Below are positions 38,130-51,798 of a stretch of 64,000 nt of DNA, piece by piece. The stretch is from assembly GCA_029582155.1 (NCBI GenBank), contig CM055907.1:14043992-14107991 (forward strand), in the 5' to 3' direction. Under the pieces are notes generated by a model. It did no database searches, had not been told where the DNA came from, and saw only the letters and a program-made list of their open reading frames with translations. Positions within the stretch are counted from its first letter, which is position 1, and each line of letters starts with the position of its first letter. The DNA comes from Panopea generosa (taxonomy: Eukaryota; Mollusca; Bivalvia; Adapedonta; Hiatellidae). Position numbers and translations under genes: made by a program.

Positions 38130-38420
38130 AGCGGTGTTCTATGGCTAAACCGTTTGCCTTGCATACGGAAGGACGTAAGTTCGATCCCCGGACGAGTCAT
38201 ACAAAAAACCTGAGAATGGTACTAAAAGCTTCCTCTCTTGGTGGTCAGCATTTGCAGGATAGTTATAGGTCTTGTCAACCTTGTGTCAGTATAATGTGAC
38301 TGGGTGAGAATCATACCATATGTCAACGGCATGCTACTCCAATGTGACAGCGCTTTGGACACTGTCTAAAATAGACACCGCCGCGATATAACTAGAAGAT
38401 TGTTGAAAGAGAAGAAGAAC
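38130..38420 (+). repeat. SINE family B copy
   Basis: Head GCGGTGTTCTATGGCTAAAC with B box GTAAGTTCGATCCCCG; body TACTAAAAGCTTCCTC, GTCAGTATAATGTGACTGGG, GACACCGCCGCGATATAACT and a GTTGAAAG tail. The minus ORF overlapping its head is spurious. Confidence 0.85.
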
Positions 38421-38521
38421 GTAGACTGCTCGTACCTACTAAATCTTGTGTGTTGTCGAATTGACAACTCATTTGTATTACCTTGACAGATATTCAATTA
38501 TCTGCAAGATGCGGAATAATG

Positions 38522-38795
38522 TATTTGTTTGTTTGAATATTTAGCGTCATGTTTATGTAGTCGAGTGCTAACAAACGATCAGTCAACCTAACCATTCTTT
38601 CATGGGATCCTGGAAAGTTAAACCAGTCTCAAGCACAAACATCTCCGCAAGTTACTGATAATGTTCCCTCTTGAATCAGTGGTGGGAGATGAATGACAGT
38701 GAGATGTCGTACATCAAGCATGACGGAGACTGTGGCCGGGTTGGGAGTCAAACTCTCATGGTCCTGAGATTGATAGTCAGACGCGTTACCGACAT
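38522..38795 (-). repeat. SINE family A copy, inverted
   Basis: On the minus strand the head GTCGGTAACGCGTCTGACTA leads into the family body (CCATCTC/TCATTCATC and GATCCCATGAAAGAATGG blocks) and the tail GACGCTAAATATTCAAACAA. Confidence 0.8.
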
Positions 38796-38796
38796 A

Positions 38797-38860
38797 ATAA
38801 TAAAGTAATAATAATAATAATAATTATAATAATAAAACAATAGTAATAGTAATAATGATG
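38797..38860. repeat. (AAT)n microsatellite
   Basis: Imperfect AAT/AGT triplets directly next to the inverted SINE head. Confidence 0.9.
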
Positions 38861-39184
38861 TTTGATTCCGAGAATATAAAAGATTTTTCAAATAATTTAA
38901 GATTTGATAGGGTACATTGGCTAATATGATATGCATTTGTTCAATTTAAATGTCCTACAACGTGATTTTGATTATTTTTATATTAATTTTGAAAGCTATA
39001 AAAAGCGTAAAATTAAAGTATTATGTAGAGTATCTCAAAAGCGTAATCGGAAATAAGAGAACATTCAAGCATTTGGCAGTCATTGAGTTTATTTTGTTAC
39101 GTAATTAATGGATTGCTTTTTGCCAGCTCCGTCACAATCTTACATTGAAAGCTGGGTAAAGTACGCAGTCTCGTCTGAAATGCA

Positions 39185-42100
39185 TATCGGAAAACATATA
39201 ACGCATAACACAAACTAAAATTCTAACAGACAACACACAACACAAACCTGACTTTCTATCAAATAACACACAACACAAACTTGACTTTCTAACACATAAC
39301 ACACAACACAAACCTGCCTTTCTAACACATAACACACAGCACAAACCATACTTTATAACACATAACACACAACACAAACCTGCCTTTCTAACACACAGCA
39401 CAAACCTGATTTTCTAACACAAAACACACATCACAAACCTGACTTTCTAACAGATAACACACAACACAAGCCTGACTTTCTAACACATAACACACAGCAC
39501 AAACCTGACTTTTTAACACATAAAACAAGCATTACTTTCTAACAGATAACACACAGCACACACCTGACTTTCTAACAGATAACACACAACACAAGCCTGA
39601 CTTTCTAACAGATAACACACATCACACACCTGACTTTCTAACAGATAACACACAAGACAAGCCTGACTTTCTAACAGATAACACACTGCACACACCTGAC
39701 TTTCAAACAGATAACACACAACACGAACTGGACCTTCTAAGACAATAAACACAACACAAACCTGACATTCTAACACATAGCACATAACACAAATCTGACA
39801 TTATAATACAGTTAACACAACACATAATATAGCAAAAATCTGACTTGGTAACAAATTACACACAACATAAACCTGAATTTCTGACACATAACACACAACA
39901 CAAACCGGCCATTCTAACACATATCATACAGCACAAACTTGACATTTTAACACCAACACCATTCACACAACACAATCAAGACATTTTAACATATAACACA
40001 CAGCAAAACCTGACTTTGTAACACATAACACACAACACAAACCGTTCTTTCTGACACATAACACACAAAACAAACATGACATTCTAACACATAGCATACA
40101 GCACAAACCTGACATTATAACACAGTTCACACAGCACAAACCAGACATTTTAACATATCAAACAAATCACCAACATGATTTTTTACCACATAACACACAT
40201 CAGAAACCTGATTTTTTAACACATCAGATATATCACAAATCTGCCTTTCTAACACATACCAGACACCAAAAACCTAACTTTCTAACACATAATACACATC
40301 ACAAACCTGACGTTCTGAAACAAAACACACAACACAAAACTACCTTTCTAACACATAACAGACGTCACAAACCGGACTTTCTAGCACATACAATACATCA
40401 CAAACCTGCCTTTCTAACACATAACATACAACACAAACCTGACTTTTTAACACATAAAATACAACACAAACCAGAAGTTCTAACACATAACATACAATAT
40501 AAACATGATTTTCTAACAAATATCACGCATCACAAACCTGACTTTCTAACACATAATACATATCACAAACATGACGTACTGAAACAAAACAAACAACACA
40601 AACCTGCCTTTCTAACACATAACTTTCTAGTACATATCATACATCACAAACCTTACTTTCTAACACATAACATACAACACATTACTGACTTTCGAACACA
40701 TAACACACATCACAAACCTGACATTATGTCACATTACACACAACACAAACCTGATTTTCCGACACATAACACACAACCTTATCCAGTCTTTCTAGAACAA
40801 AACACACAACACAAACCTGACGTTATAACACATAACATACAACACATACCTGATTTTTGAACACATAATACACATCACAAACCTGACTTTTTGACACATA
40901 ACACAAACCTGACTTTCTGACAAATAACACACAACACAAACATACCTTTCTAACACATAACACAAATTACAAACCTAACTTTCCAACACATAACATACAA
41001 CACATACCTGATTTTTGAACACATAATACACATCACAAACCTGACTTTTGACACATAACACAAACCTGACTTTCTGACACATAATACAACATAAACCTTA
41101 CTTTCTGACAAATAACAAACAAACACAAACATACCTTTCTAACACATAACACAAATCACAAACCTAACTTTCCAACACATAACACACATCACAAACCTGA
41201 CTTTCTCACATATAACATACAACACAAACCTGACTTTCTGACTCATAACATACAACATAAACATGCTTTTCTAACAAATATCACGCGTCACAAACCTGAC
41301 TTTTTAGCACATAAGATACATCACAAACCTGACTTTCTGATAAGTAACACACAACACAAACCTACATTTCTATCACATGACACCAAATCCAAACCTGTAT
41401 TTTTAACATATAACACACATCACAAACCTGCCTTTCTAACAAAAAAAGAACATCATAAACCTCACATGCTTACACATAACACTCAACACAAACCTGACAT
41501 TTTGACACATAACACACATCACAAACCTGACTTTCTGACAAGTAACACACAACACAAACCTGATTTTCTGTCACATGACACCAAATCCAAACTTGACTTT
41601 TTAACATATAACACACATCACAAACCTGCCTTTCTAACACAAAACGCACATTATAAATCTCACACTCTTACACATAACACTCAACACAAACCTGACTTTT
41701 TGACACATAACACATAGCCAAAACCTGTCGTTCTAGCACATAACACACAACACAAACCTGACTTTCTGACACATAACACACAACTCATACATGCCTTTCT
41801 AACACATAACACACATCACAAACCTGACTTTCTAACACATAACACACAATACAAACCAAACTTTCTGACACATAGCACACAACCCAAACCTGTCTTTGTA
41901 ACACATAGCACACATCACAAACCTGACTCTTGGACACATAATACATAATAAAAACTGATTGTTTAACAGATAAACATACATCACAAACCGACCATTTTAA
42001 CACATACATAACACACATGACAAACCTGACTTTCGAACACATAATACATATCACAAACATGACTTTCTGAAACAAAACAAACAACACAAACCTGCCTTTC

Positions 42101-45100
42101 CAACACATAACTTTCTAGCACATAACATACATCACAAACCTTACTTTCTAACACATAACATACAACACATACCTGACTTTCGAACACATAACACATATCA
42201 TAAACCTGACGTTTTGACACATTACACACAACACAAACCTGATTTTCCAACACATAACACACAACTCAATCCTGTCTTTCTAGAACATAACACACATCAC
42301 ATACTGACGATATAACACAAAATACAACAAATACTTGATTTTTGAACACATATTACACATCACAAACCTGACTTTTTGACACATAATACAAACCTGACTT
42401 TCTGACACATAATACACAACATCAACCATACTTTCTGACAAATAACACACACCACAAACATACCTTTCTAACACATAACACACATCACAAACCTACCTTT
42501 CTAACACATAACACACACCACAAACCTGACTTACCTACACATTACAAACAACACAAAACTCTCTTTATAACACACATCACAAACCTGACTTTCTAACACA
42601 TAACATACAACATAAACATGCTTTCTAACAAATATCACGCATCACAAACCTGACTTTCTAACACATAATACATATCACAAACATGACATACTTCAACAAA
42701 ACAAACAACACAAACATACCTTTCTAACACATAACACACATCATAAACCTACCTTTCTAACACATAACACACATCACAAACCTGACTTTCTTACAAATTA
42801 CAAAAAACACAAAACTGTCTTATGACACATAACACACATCACAAACCTGACTTTCTCACATATAACATACAACACAAACCTGACTTTCTGACACATAACA
42901 TAATACACAAACCTGCTTTTCTAACACATAACACACGTCACACACCTGACTTTTTGACACATAGTACAAACATGACTTTCTGATACATAATACACATTAC
43001 AATCCTGCCTATCTAAAACATAACACACATCAAAAACCTGACTTTCTAACACGTAATACACATCTCAAACCTGATTTCGTAACACATAACACACGTCACA
43101 AACCTGAATTTCTAACACATAGCACACAGCACAAAACGGACTTTCTTAAAAATAACACACATCACAAATCCGACTTTCTGACAATTAACACACAACACAA
43201 AACTGGCTTTCTAACACATAACAAACAACACACACCTGACTTTCTAAAACATAACACATAACACAAACATGGCTTTTTAACAGATAACAAACAACACAAG
43301 CCTGACTTTCTAACACATTACACACAGCACAAACCTGACTTTTAACACATAACACACAACACAAATCTGACTTTCGAACACATAACATACAGCACAAACC
43401 TGACTTTCTGACACATAACATAATACACAAACCTGCTTTTCTAACACATAACACACGTCACACACCTGCCTTTGTAACACATAGCACACACCATTAACCT
43501 GACATTCTAACACAGAACATACATCAAAATCTTACTTTCTAACACGTAACACACATTACAATCCTGCCTATCTAAAACATAACACACAACAAAAACCTGA
43601 CTTTCTAACACGTAATACACATCTCAAACCTGATTTCGTAACACATAACACACGTCACAAACCTGAATTTCTAACACATAGCACACAGCACAAAACGGAC
43701 TTTCTTAAATATAACACACATCACAAATCCGACTTTCTGACAATTAACACACAACACAAAACTGGCTTTCTAACACATAACAAACAACACACACCTGACT
43801 TTCTAAAACATAACACATAACACAAACATGGCTTTTTAACAGATAACAAACAACACAAGCCTGACTTTCTAACACATTACACACAGCACAAACCTGACTT
43901 TTAACACATAACACACAACAAAAATCTGACTTTCGAACACATAACATACATAACAAACCTTCCTTTCTAACACATAACACAAATCACAAAACTAAACCTG
44001 ATTTTCTAACACATAATATATATCACAAACATGACGTTCTGAAAAAAAGACAAGCCAAAAATAACCTGCCTTTATAACCCATAACAAACATCAACAACAT
44101 GACTTTCTAGCACATAACATACATCACAAACCTGACTTTCTAACACATAACATACAACATAAACATGCTTTTCTAACACATAACACACATTACAAACCTG
44201 TCTTTTTGGCACATACCACACAACCCAAACCTGTCTTTCTAGAACATAACATACATCACAAACATGACTTTTTGACACATAACACACAACACAAACCTGA
44301 CTTTCTGACACATAAGATACAACATACACCTTATTTTTTGACACATTACACACAACACAAAAATACCTTTCTAACACATAACATACAACACATACCTGAC
44401 TTTCGAACACATAACACACATGATAAACCTGACTTTTTCACACATAACACCATACAAACCTGACTTTCGAACACATAACATGCATAACAAACCTGCCTTT
44501 CTAACACATAACACACATCACAAAACTAAACCTGACTTTCTAACACATAATACATATCACAAACATGACGTTATAACACATAAAATACACCAAAATACCT
44601 GATTTTTGAACACATAATACACATCACAAACCTGACTTTTTGACACATAGTACAAACATGACTTTCTGACACATAATACACAACATAAACCTTACTTTCT
44701 GCCAAATTACACTTACCACAAACATACCTTTCTAACACATAACATACATCACAAACCTACCTTTTTAACACATAACACACATCACAAACCAGATTTACTC
44801 ACACATTACAAACAACACAAAACTCTCTTTATAACACATAACACACATCAAAAACCTGACTTTCTGACACATAACATACAACATAAACATGCTTTTCTAA
44901 CAAATATCACGCATCACAAACCTGACTTTCTAACACATAATACACATCACAAACCTGACTTTTTGACACATAGTACAAACATGACTTTCTGACACATAAT
45001 ACACAACATAAACCTTACTTTCTGCCAAATCACACTCACCACAAACATACCTTTCTAATACATAACACACATCACAAACCAGACTTACTCACACATGACA

Positions 45101-48100
45101 AACAACACAAAACTCTCTTTATAACACATAACACACATCACAAACATGATTTTTTAACAGATAACAAACAACACAAGCCTGACTTTCTGACACATAACAT
45201 ACAACATAAACATGATTTTCTAACAAATATCACGCATCACAAACATGACTTTCTAACACATAATACATATCACAAACATGACGTTCTAAAAAAAAACAAA
45301 AAAAACCCTTACTTTCTAACCCATAACAAACATCACAAACATGACTTTCTAGCACATATCATACATCACAAACCTGACTTTCTAACACATAACATACAAC
45401 AGAAACATGATTTTCAAACACATAACACACATCACAAACCTGATTTTCTAACACATAACACACATCACAAACCTGACTTTTTGACACATAACACACAACC
45501 CAAACCTGTCTTTCTAGAATATAACAAACATCACAAACCTGACTTTTTGACACATAACACACAACACAAACCTGACTTTCTGACACATAACACACAACAT
45601 ATACCTTATTTTCTGACACATAACACACAACACAAACAAACCTTTCTAACACATAACATACAAGACATAAACGACTTTCGAACACATAACACACATGATA
45701 AACCTGACTTTTTGACACATAATACACATACAAACCTGATTTTCTGACACATAACACACAACATAAAACTTACTTTCTGACACATAACACACAACACAAA
45801 CCTGACTTTCTGACACATAACACACAACATAAACCCTACTTTCTAACACATAACACACAACACAAACCGTCCTTTCCAACACATAACATACATCACAAAC
45901 CTGACTTTCTAACACATAACATACAACATCAACATGCTTTTCTAACACATAACACACATCACAAACCTGACGTTTTGGCACATACCACACAACCCAAACC
46001 TGTCTTTCTAGAACATAACATACATCACAAACCTGACCTTTTGACACATAACACACAACACAAACCTGACTTTCTGACACATAACACACAAAATACTCCT
46101 TATTTTCTGACACATTACACATAACACAAAAATACCTTTCTAACACATAACATACAACACATACCTGACTTTCGAACACATAACACACATGATAAACCTG
46201 ACTTTTTTTACACATAACACACATACAAACCTGATTTCGAACACATAACATACATAACAAACCTGCCTTTCTATCACATAACACACATCACAAAACTAAA
46301 CCTGACTTTCTAACACATAATACATATCACAAACATGACGTTATAACACATAAAATACAACAAATATCTGATTTTTGAACACATAATACACATCACAAAC
46401 CTGACTTTTTGGCACATAGTACAAACATGACTTTCTGACACATAATACACAACATAAACCTTACTTTCTGCCAAATCACACTCACCACAAACATACCTTT
46501 CTAACACATAACACACATCACAAACCAGACTTACTCACACATGACAAACAACACAAAACTCTCTTTATAACACATAACACACATCACAAACCTGACTTTC
46601 TGACACATAACATACAACATAAACATGATTTTCAAACAAATATCACGCATCACAAACCTGACTTTCTAACACATAAAACATATTACAAACATGACGTTCT
46701 GAAAAAAAACAAAAAAAAAAACCCCCTGCCTTTCTAACCCATAACAAACATCACAAACATGACTTTCTAGCACATAACATACATCACAAACCTGACTTTC
46801 TAACACATAACATACAACATAAACATGATTTACTAACACATAACACACATCACAAACTTTATTTTCTAACACATAACACACATCACAAACTTTATTTTCT
46901 AACACATAACACACATCTCAAACCTGACTTTTTGACACATAACACACAACCCAAACCTGTCTTTCTGGAATATAACAAACATGACAAACCTGACTTTTTG
47001 ACACATAACACACAACACAAACCTGATTTTCTGACACATAAGACACAACATACACCTTATTTTCTGACACATAACACACAACACAAACAAACCTTTCTAA
47101 CACATAACATACAAGACATAAACGACTTTCGAACACATAATACACATCACAAACCTGACTTTTTGACACATAGTACAAACATGACTTTCTGACACATAAT
47201 ACACAACATAAACCTTACTTTCTGCCAAATTACACTCACCACAAACATACCTTTCTAACACATAACACACATCACAAACCTACCTTTCTAACACATAACA
47301 CACATCACAAACCAGATTTACTCACACATTACAAACAACACAAAACTCTCTTTATAACACATAACACACATCACAAACCTGACTTTCTGACACATAACAT
47401 ACAACATAAACATGCTTTTCTAACAAATATCACACATCACAAACCTGACTTTCTAACAAATAAAACATATTACAAACATGACGTTCTGAAAAAAAAACAC
47501 AAAAAAAAAACCCTGCCTTTCTAACCCATAACAAACATCACAAACATGACTTTCTAGCACATAACATACATCACAAAACTGACTTTCTAACACATAACAT
47601 ACAACAGAAACATGATTTACTAACACATAACACACATCACAAACTTTATTTTCTAACACATAACACACATCTCAAACCTGACTTTTTGACACATAACACA
47701 CAACCCAAACCTGTCTTTCTAGAATATAACAAACATGACAAACCTGACTTTTTGACACATAACACACAACACAAACCTGATTTTCTGACACATAAGACAC
47801 AACATACACCTTATTTTCTGACACATAACACACAACACAAACAAACCTTTCTAACACATAACATACAAGATATACCCGACTTTCGAACATATAACACACA
47901 TATTACACATACAAACCTGTTTTTCTGACACATAACACACAACAAAAAACTTACTTTCTGACACATAACACACAACACAAACCTGACTTTCTGACACATA
48001 ACACACAACATATACCAGACTTTCTAACACATAACACACAACACAAACCGTCCTTTCTAACACATAACATACATCACAAACCTACATTTTTAACACAAAA

Positions 48101-51100
48101 CATACACCATAAAACCTGACTTTTTGACACATAACAAACAACTCAAACCTGACTTTCAGACACATAACACACAACTCAAACCTGTCTTTCTAGAACATAA
48201 CACACATCACAAACTATACTTTTTGACATATAACACACAACACAAACCTGACTTTCTGACACATGACACACAACATACACCTTATTTTCTAACACATAAC
48301 ACGCAACACAAACATACCTTTCTAGCACATAACAAACATCACAAACCTGACTTTCTAACACATAACATACAACAGAAACATGATTTACTAACACATAACA
48401 AACATCACAAACCTGACTTTTTGACACATAACACACAACCCAAACCTGTCTTTCTAGAATATAACAAACATCACAAACCTGACTTTTTGACACATAACAC
48501 ACAACACAAACCTGATTTTCTGACAAATAACACACAACATACACCTTATTTTCTGACACATAACACACAACACAAACAAACCTTTCTAACACATAACATA
48601 CAAGACATACCCGACTTTCGAACACATAACACACATAATACACATACAAACCTGATTTTCTGACACATAACACACAACAAAAAACTTACTGTCTGACACA
48701 TAACACACAACACAAACCTGACTTTCTGACACATAACACGCAACATATACCAGACTTTCTAACACATAACACACAACACAAACCGTCCTTTTTAACACAT
48801 AACATATATCACAAACCTACATTTTTAACACAAAACATACACCATAAAACCTGACTTTTTGACACATAACAAACAACTCAAACCTGACTTTCAGACACAT
48901 AACGCACAACTCAAACCTGTCTTTCTAGAACATAACACACATCACAAACTAGACTTTTTGACATATAACACACAACTGACACATAACAAACATAACAAAC
49001 CTGACTTTCTGACACATAATACACAACACAAACATGCTTTTCTAACACATAACTCACGTCACACACCTGACATTCTAACACATAATACACATCACAAACC
49101 TGACATTCTAACACAAGTCATACATCAAAACCTTACTTTCTAACACGTAACACACATTACAAACCTGCCTATCTAACACACAACACACATCACAAATCTG
49201 ACTTTCTAACACATTAAAAATTTGACTTTGTAACACATAACACACGTCACAAACTAGACTTTTTGACATATAACACACAACACAAACCTGACTTTCTGAC
49301 ACATAACACACAACACAAACCTGCCTTTCTAACACATAACACACAACACAAACCTGACTTTCTAACAAATAACACACAACACAAACATGACTTTCTAACA
49401 GATAACAAACAACACAAACCTGACTTTATGACACATAACACACAACATAAACCTGCCTTTCTAACACATAACATACAACACAAACCTGACTTTCTAACAC
49501 ATAACACACAACACAAACATGACTTTCTAACAGATAACAAACAACACAAGCCTGACATTCTAACACATAACACACAGTACAAACCTGACTTTTAACATAT
49601 AACACAATTTCTAACATATAACAAACAGCCCAAACCTGAATATTTTAACACATAACACACAGCACAAGCCTGACTTTCTAACAGACAACACACAGCACAA
49701 ACATGACTTTCTAACATATAAAACACAGCACAAACCTGACTTTCTAACATATAACACATAACACAAACATGACTTTCTAACAGATAACACTGAACACGAA
49801 CTGGACCTTCTAAGACGTTAAACACAACACAAACCAGACATTCTAACACATAACACAAAATACAAATCTGACATTATAACACAGTTAACACAACACGTAA
49901 CACACAGCAAATTTCTGACTAGGTAACACATAATACACAACATAAACCAGAATTTCTGACACATAACACACAACACAAACCGGCCATTCTAACACATATC
50001 ATACAGCACAAACCTGACATTGTAACACCATTCACACAACACAATCAAGACATTTTAATACATAACACACAGCAAAAACCTGATTTTGTAACACATAACA
50101 CACAACATAAACCTTTATTTCTGACACACAACACAAACCTGACATTCCAACATATAACACATAGCACAAACCTGACATTATAACACATAACATACAGTAC
50201 AAACCTAACATTATAACACAATTCACACAGCACAATCCAGACATTTTAACAGATACAAACCTGACTTTCTGACAAATATTATACAGCATGAACTTGACTT
50301 TTTAACACATAACACACAACATAAACCTTCATTTCTAACACATAACATACAACACAAACTTGCATTTCTAACACATGACACACATCAAAAACCTAACTTT
50401 CTAACACATATCACACAATACAAACTTGACTTTCAAACACATGGCATACAACACAAACCTGCCTTTCTAACACATAAAATACAAACCTGATTTTTTAACA
50501 GGTAACACACATCACAAACCGGCCTTTTGAACACATAACACACATCAGAAACCTGCCTTTCTAAAACATAACATACATCACAAACCTGCCTTTCTAACAC
50601 ATAACACACATCACAAACCTGACTTTCTAACACATAATACACATAAAAATATTGACATTCTTAAACAAAACACACAACACAAATCTGCCTTACTAACACA
50701 TAACAGACATGACAAACCTGACTTTCTAGCACATAACATACATCATAAACCTGACTTTCTAACTCATAATATACAACACATACCTTACTTTCGAACACAT
50801 AACACACAACCAAGCCTATCTTTCTAACACATAACAAACATCACATACCTGACTTTCTGACATATAACATACAACACAAACCTGACATTCTAACACATCA
50901 AACACATCACAAACCTGCCTTTCTTACACATAACACACATCACAAACCTGACTATCTAACATATAACACACAACACCAACCACACTTTCTGACACATAAC
51001 ACACAACACAAACCTGACATTCTAACACATAACACACAACACAAACCTGACTATCTAACACATAAAACATATCACAAACCTGCCTTTCTAACACATAACA

Positions 51101-51172
51101 CATATCACAAACCTGCCTTTCTAACACATAACATACAACACAAACCTGCCTTTCTAACACATAATCTGACAT
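39185..51172. repeat. 33-bp minisatellite array, 12 kb (~360 copies)
   Basis: The consensus monomer is AACACATAACACACAACACA followed by AACCTGACTTTCT, with a frequent CACATCAC variant. The + strand is almost free of G except for a single TGA per unit. At 33 bp (11 codons) both strands stay open for long runs: THNTQHKPDFL repeats on + (up to 179 residues, 48,124-48,663) and VCYVLESQVCV or LCVRKSGLCCV repeats on - (up to 212 residues, 45,646-46,284). Higher-order copies include a 559-bp period (43,181/43,740) and blocks starting 45,481, 46,932, 47,686 and ~48,421 (spacings 1,451, 754 and 735). No gene was seen inside. Confidence 0.97.
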
Positions 51173-51728
51173 ATGACATACATCACGTGTGTTAAACATT
51201 ATATAACAAATGCACATCAAATAAACTGTTTTTCAAAGACTATATACATGTAGATAAGTACTATGTATACATATAAAACTGGTAAGTTGTGATGTGCTCC
51301 AGTGAAGATATTTAATTTTCAACTGTTAAAGACTGACTGATTGTCAAATAAAAATCAAGGATGGAATTCCAAATGACAGCCCCTGATATGACACCGAGTT
51401 TCTAAATAATTCACAGTTTAGTTTCGGGATATGCAACCCTTATTTTGAAGCAGATCTAAGTTTTGAGAATATATCCCATGCCTAATCATATGAACATCCT
51501 GCTTTATGTACGTAAATTTCATGCATGTGTAAATACCACGTAATTCAGGATATAACTGAAGTTGTCTCATTTCGTTTCTACTGCTATAAACTGACAATTG
51601 TATCAACGAAAATCGACACTTTAACCTGTGTTATAAGTAATATTAAAGTTGAGAAACTCACTGCTTTTCTCTGTATATTGAAGAGTAACCTGTGTATTTA
51701 ACATCTGATTGAAACAACAAGACCGCTA
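51173..51728 (+). promoter_or_regulatory. Presumed promoter and 5' UTR region of the lectin-like gene
   Basis: This 556-bp non-repetitive stretch is all that separates the 33-bp array from the start codon. A TATA-like CATATAAAAC is at about 51,270, but no element fixes a transcription start. An upstream non-coding exon beyond the satellite cannot be excluded. Confidence 0.3.
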
Positions 51729-51798
51729 ATGGATTCTACAGTAAATGGTGCATCTTTTATTTGTGTTTATGCGCTTGTGTCGGCCATAGCCGTGTCAG
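51729..51798 (+). CDS. Exon 1: signal peptide
   Basis: ATG opens a 23-residue stretch (MDSTVNGASFICVYALVSAI...) with a hydrophobic core typical of a signal peptide. The donor is CAG|GTACGT and leaves phase 1. This ATG was chosen because it gives a signal peptide and a perfect donor, and the phase matches exon 2. Confidence 0.75.

Noticed and set aside
39185-51172. Dozens of Cys-rich (-) and His/Lys-rich (+) ORFs
   Set aside because: Translations of the 33-bp satellite in several frames. They overlap each other and stop at random monomer variants.
16928-51172. Common origin of the 31-bp and 33-bp satellites (both contain CTT..A.ACATAA and CATC)
   Set aside because: The shared letters are few, and both arrays are low-complexity A/C/T sequence; chance is a sufficient explanation without an alignment test.
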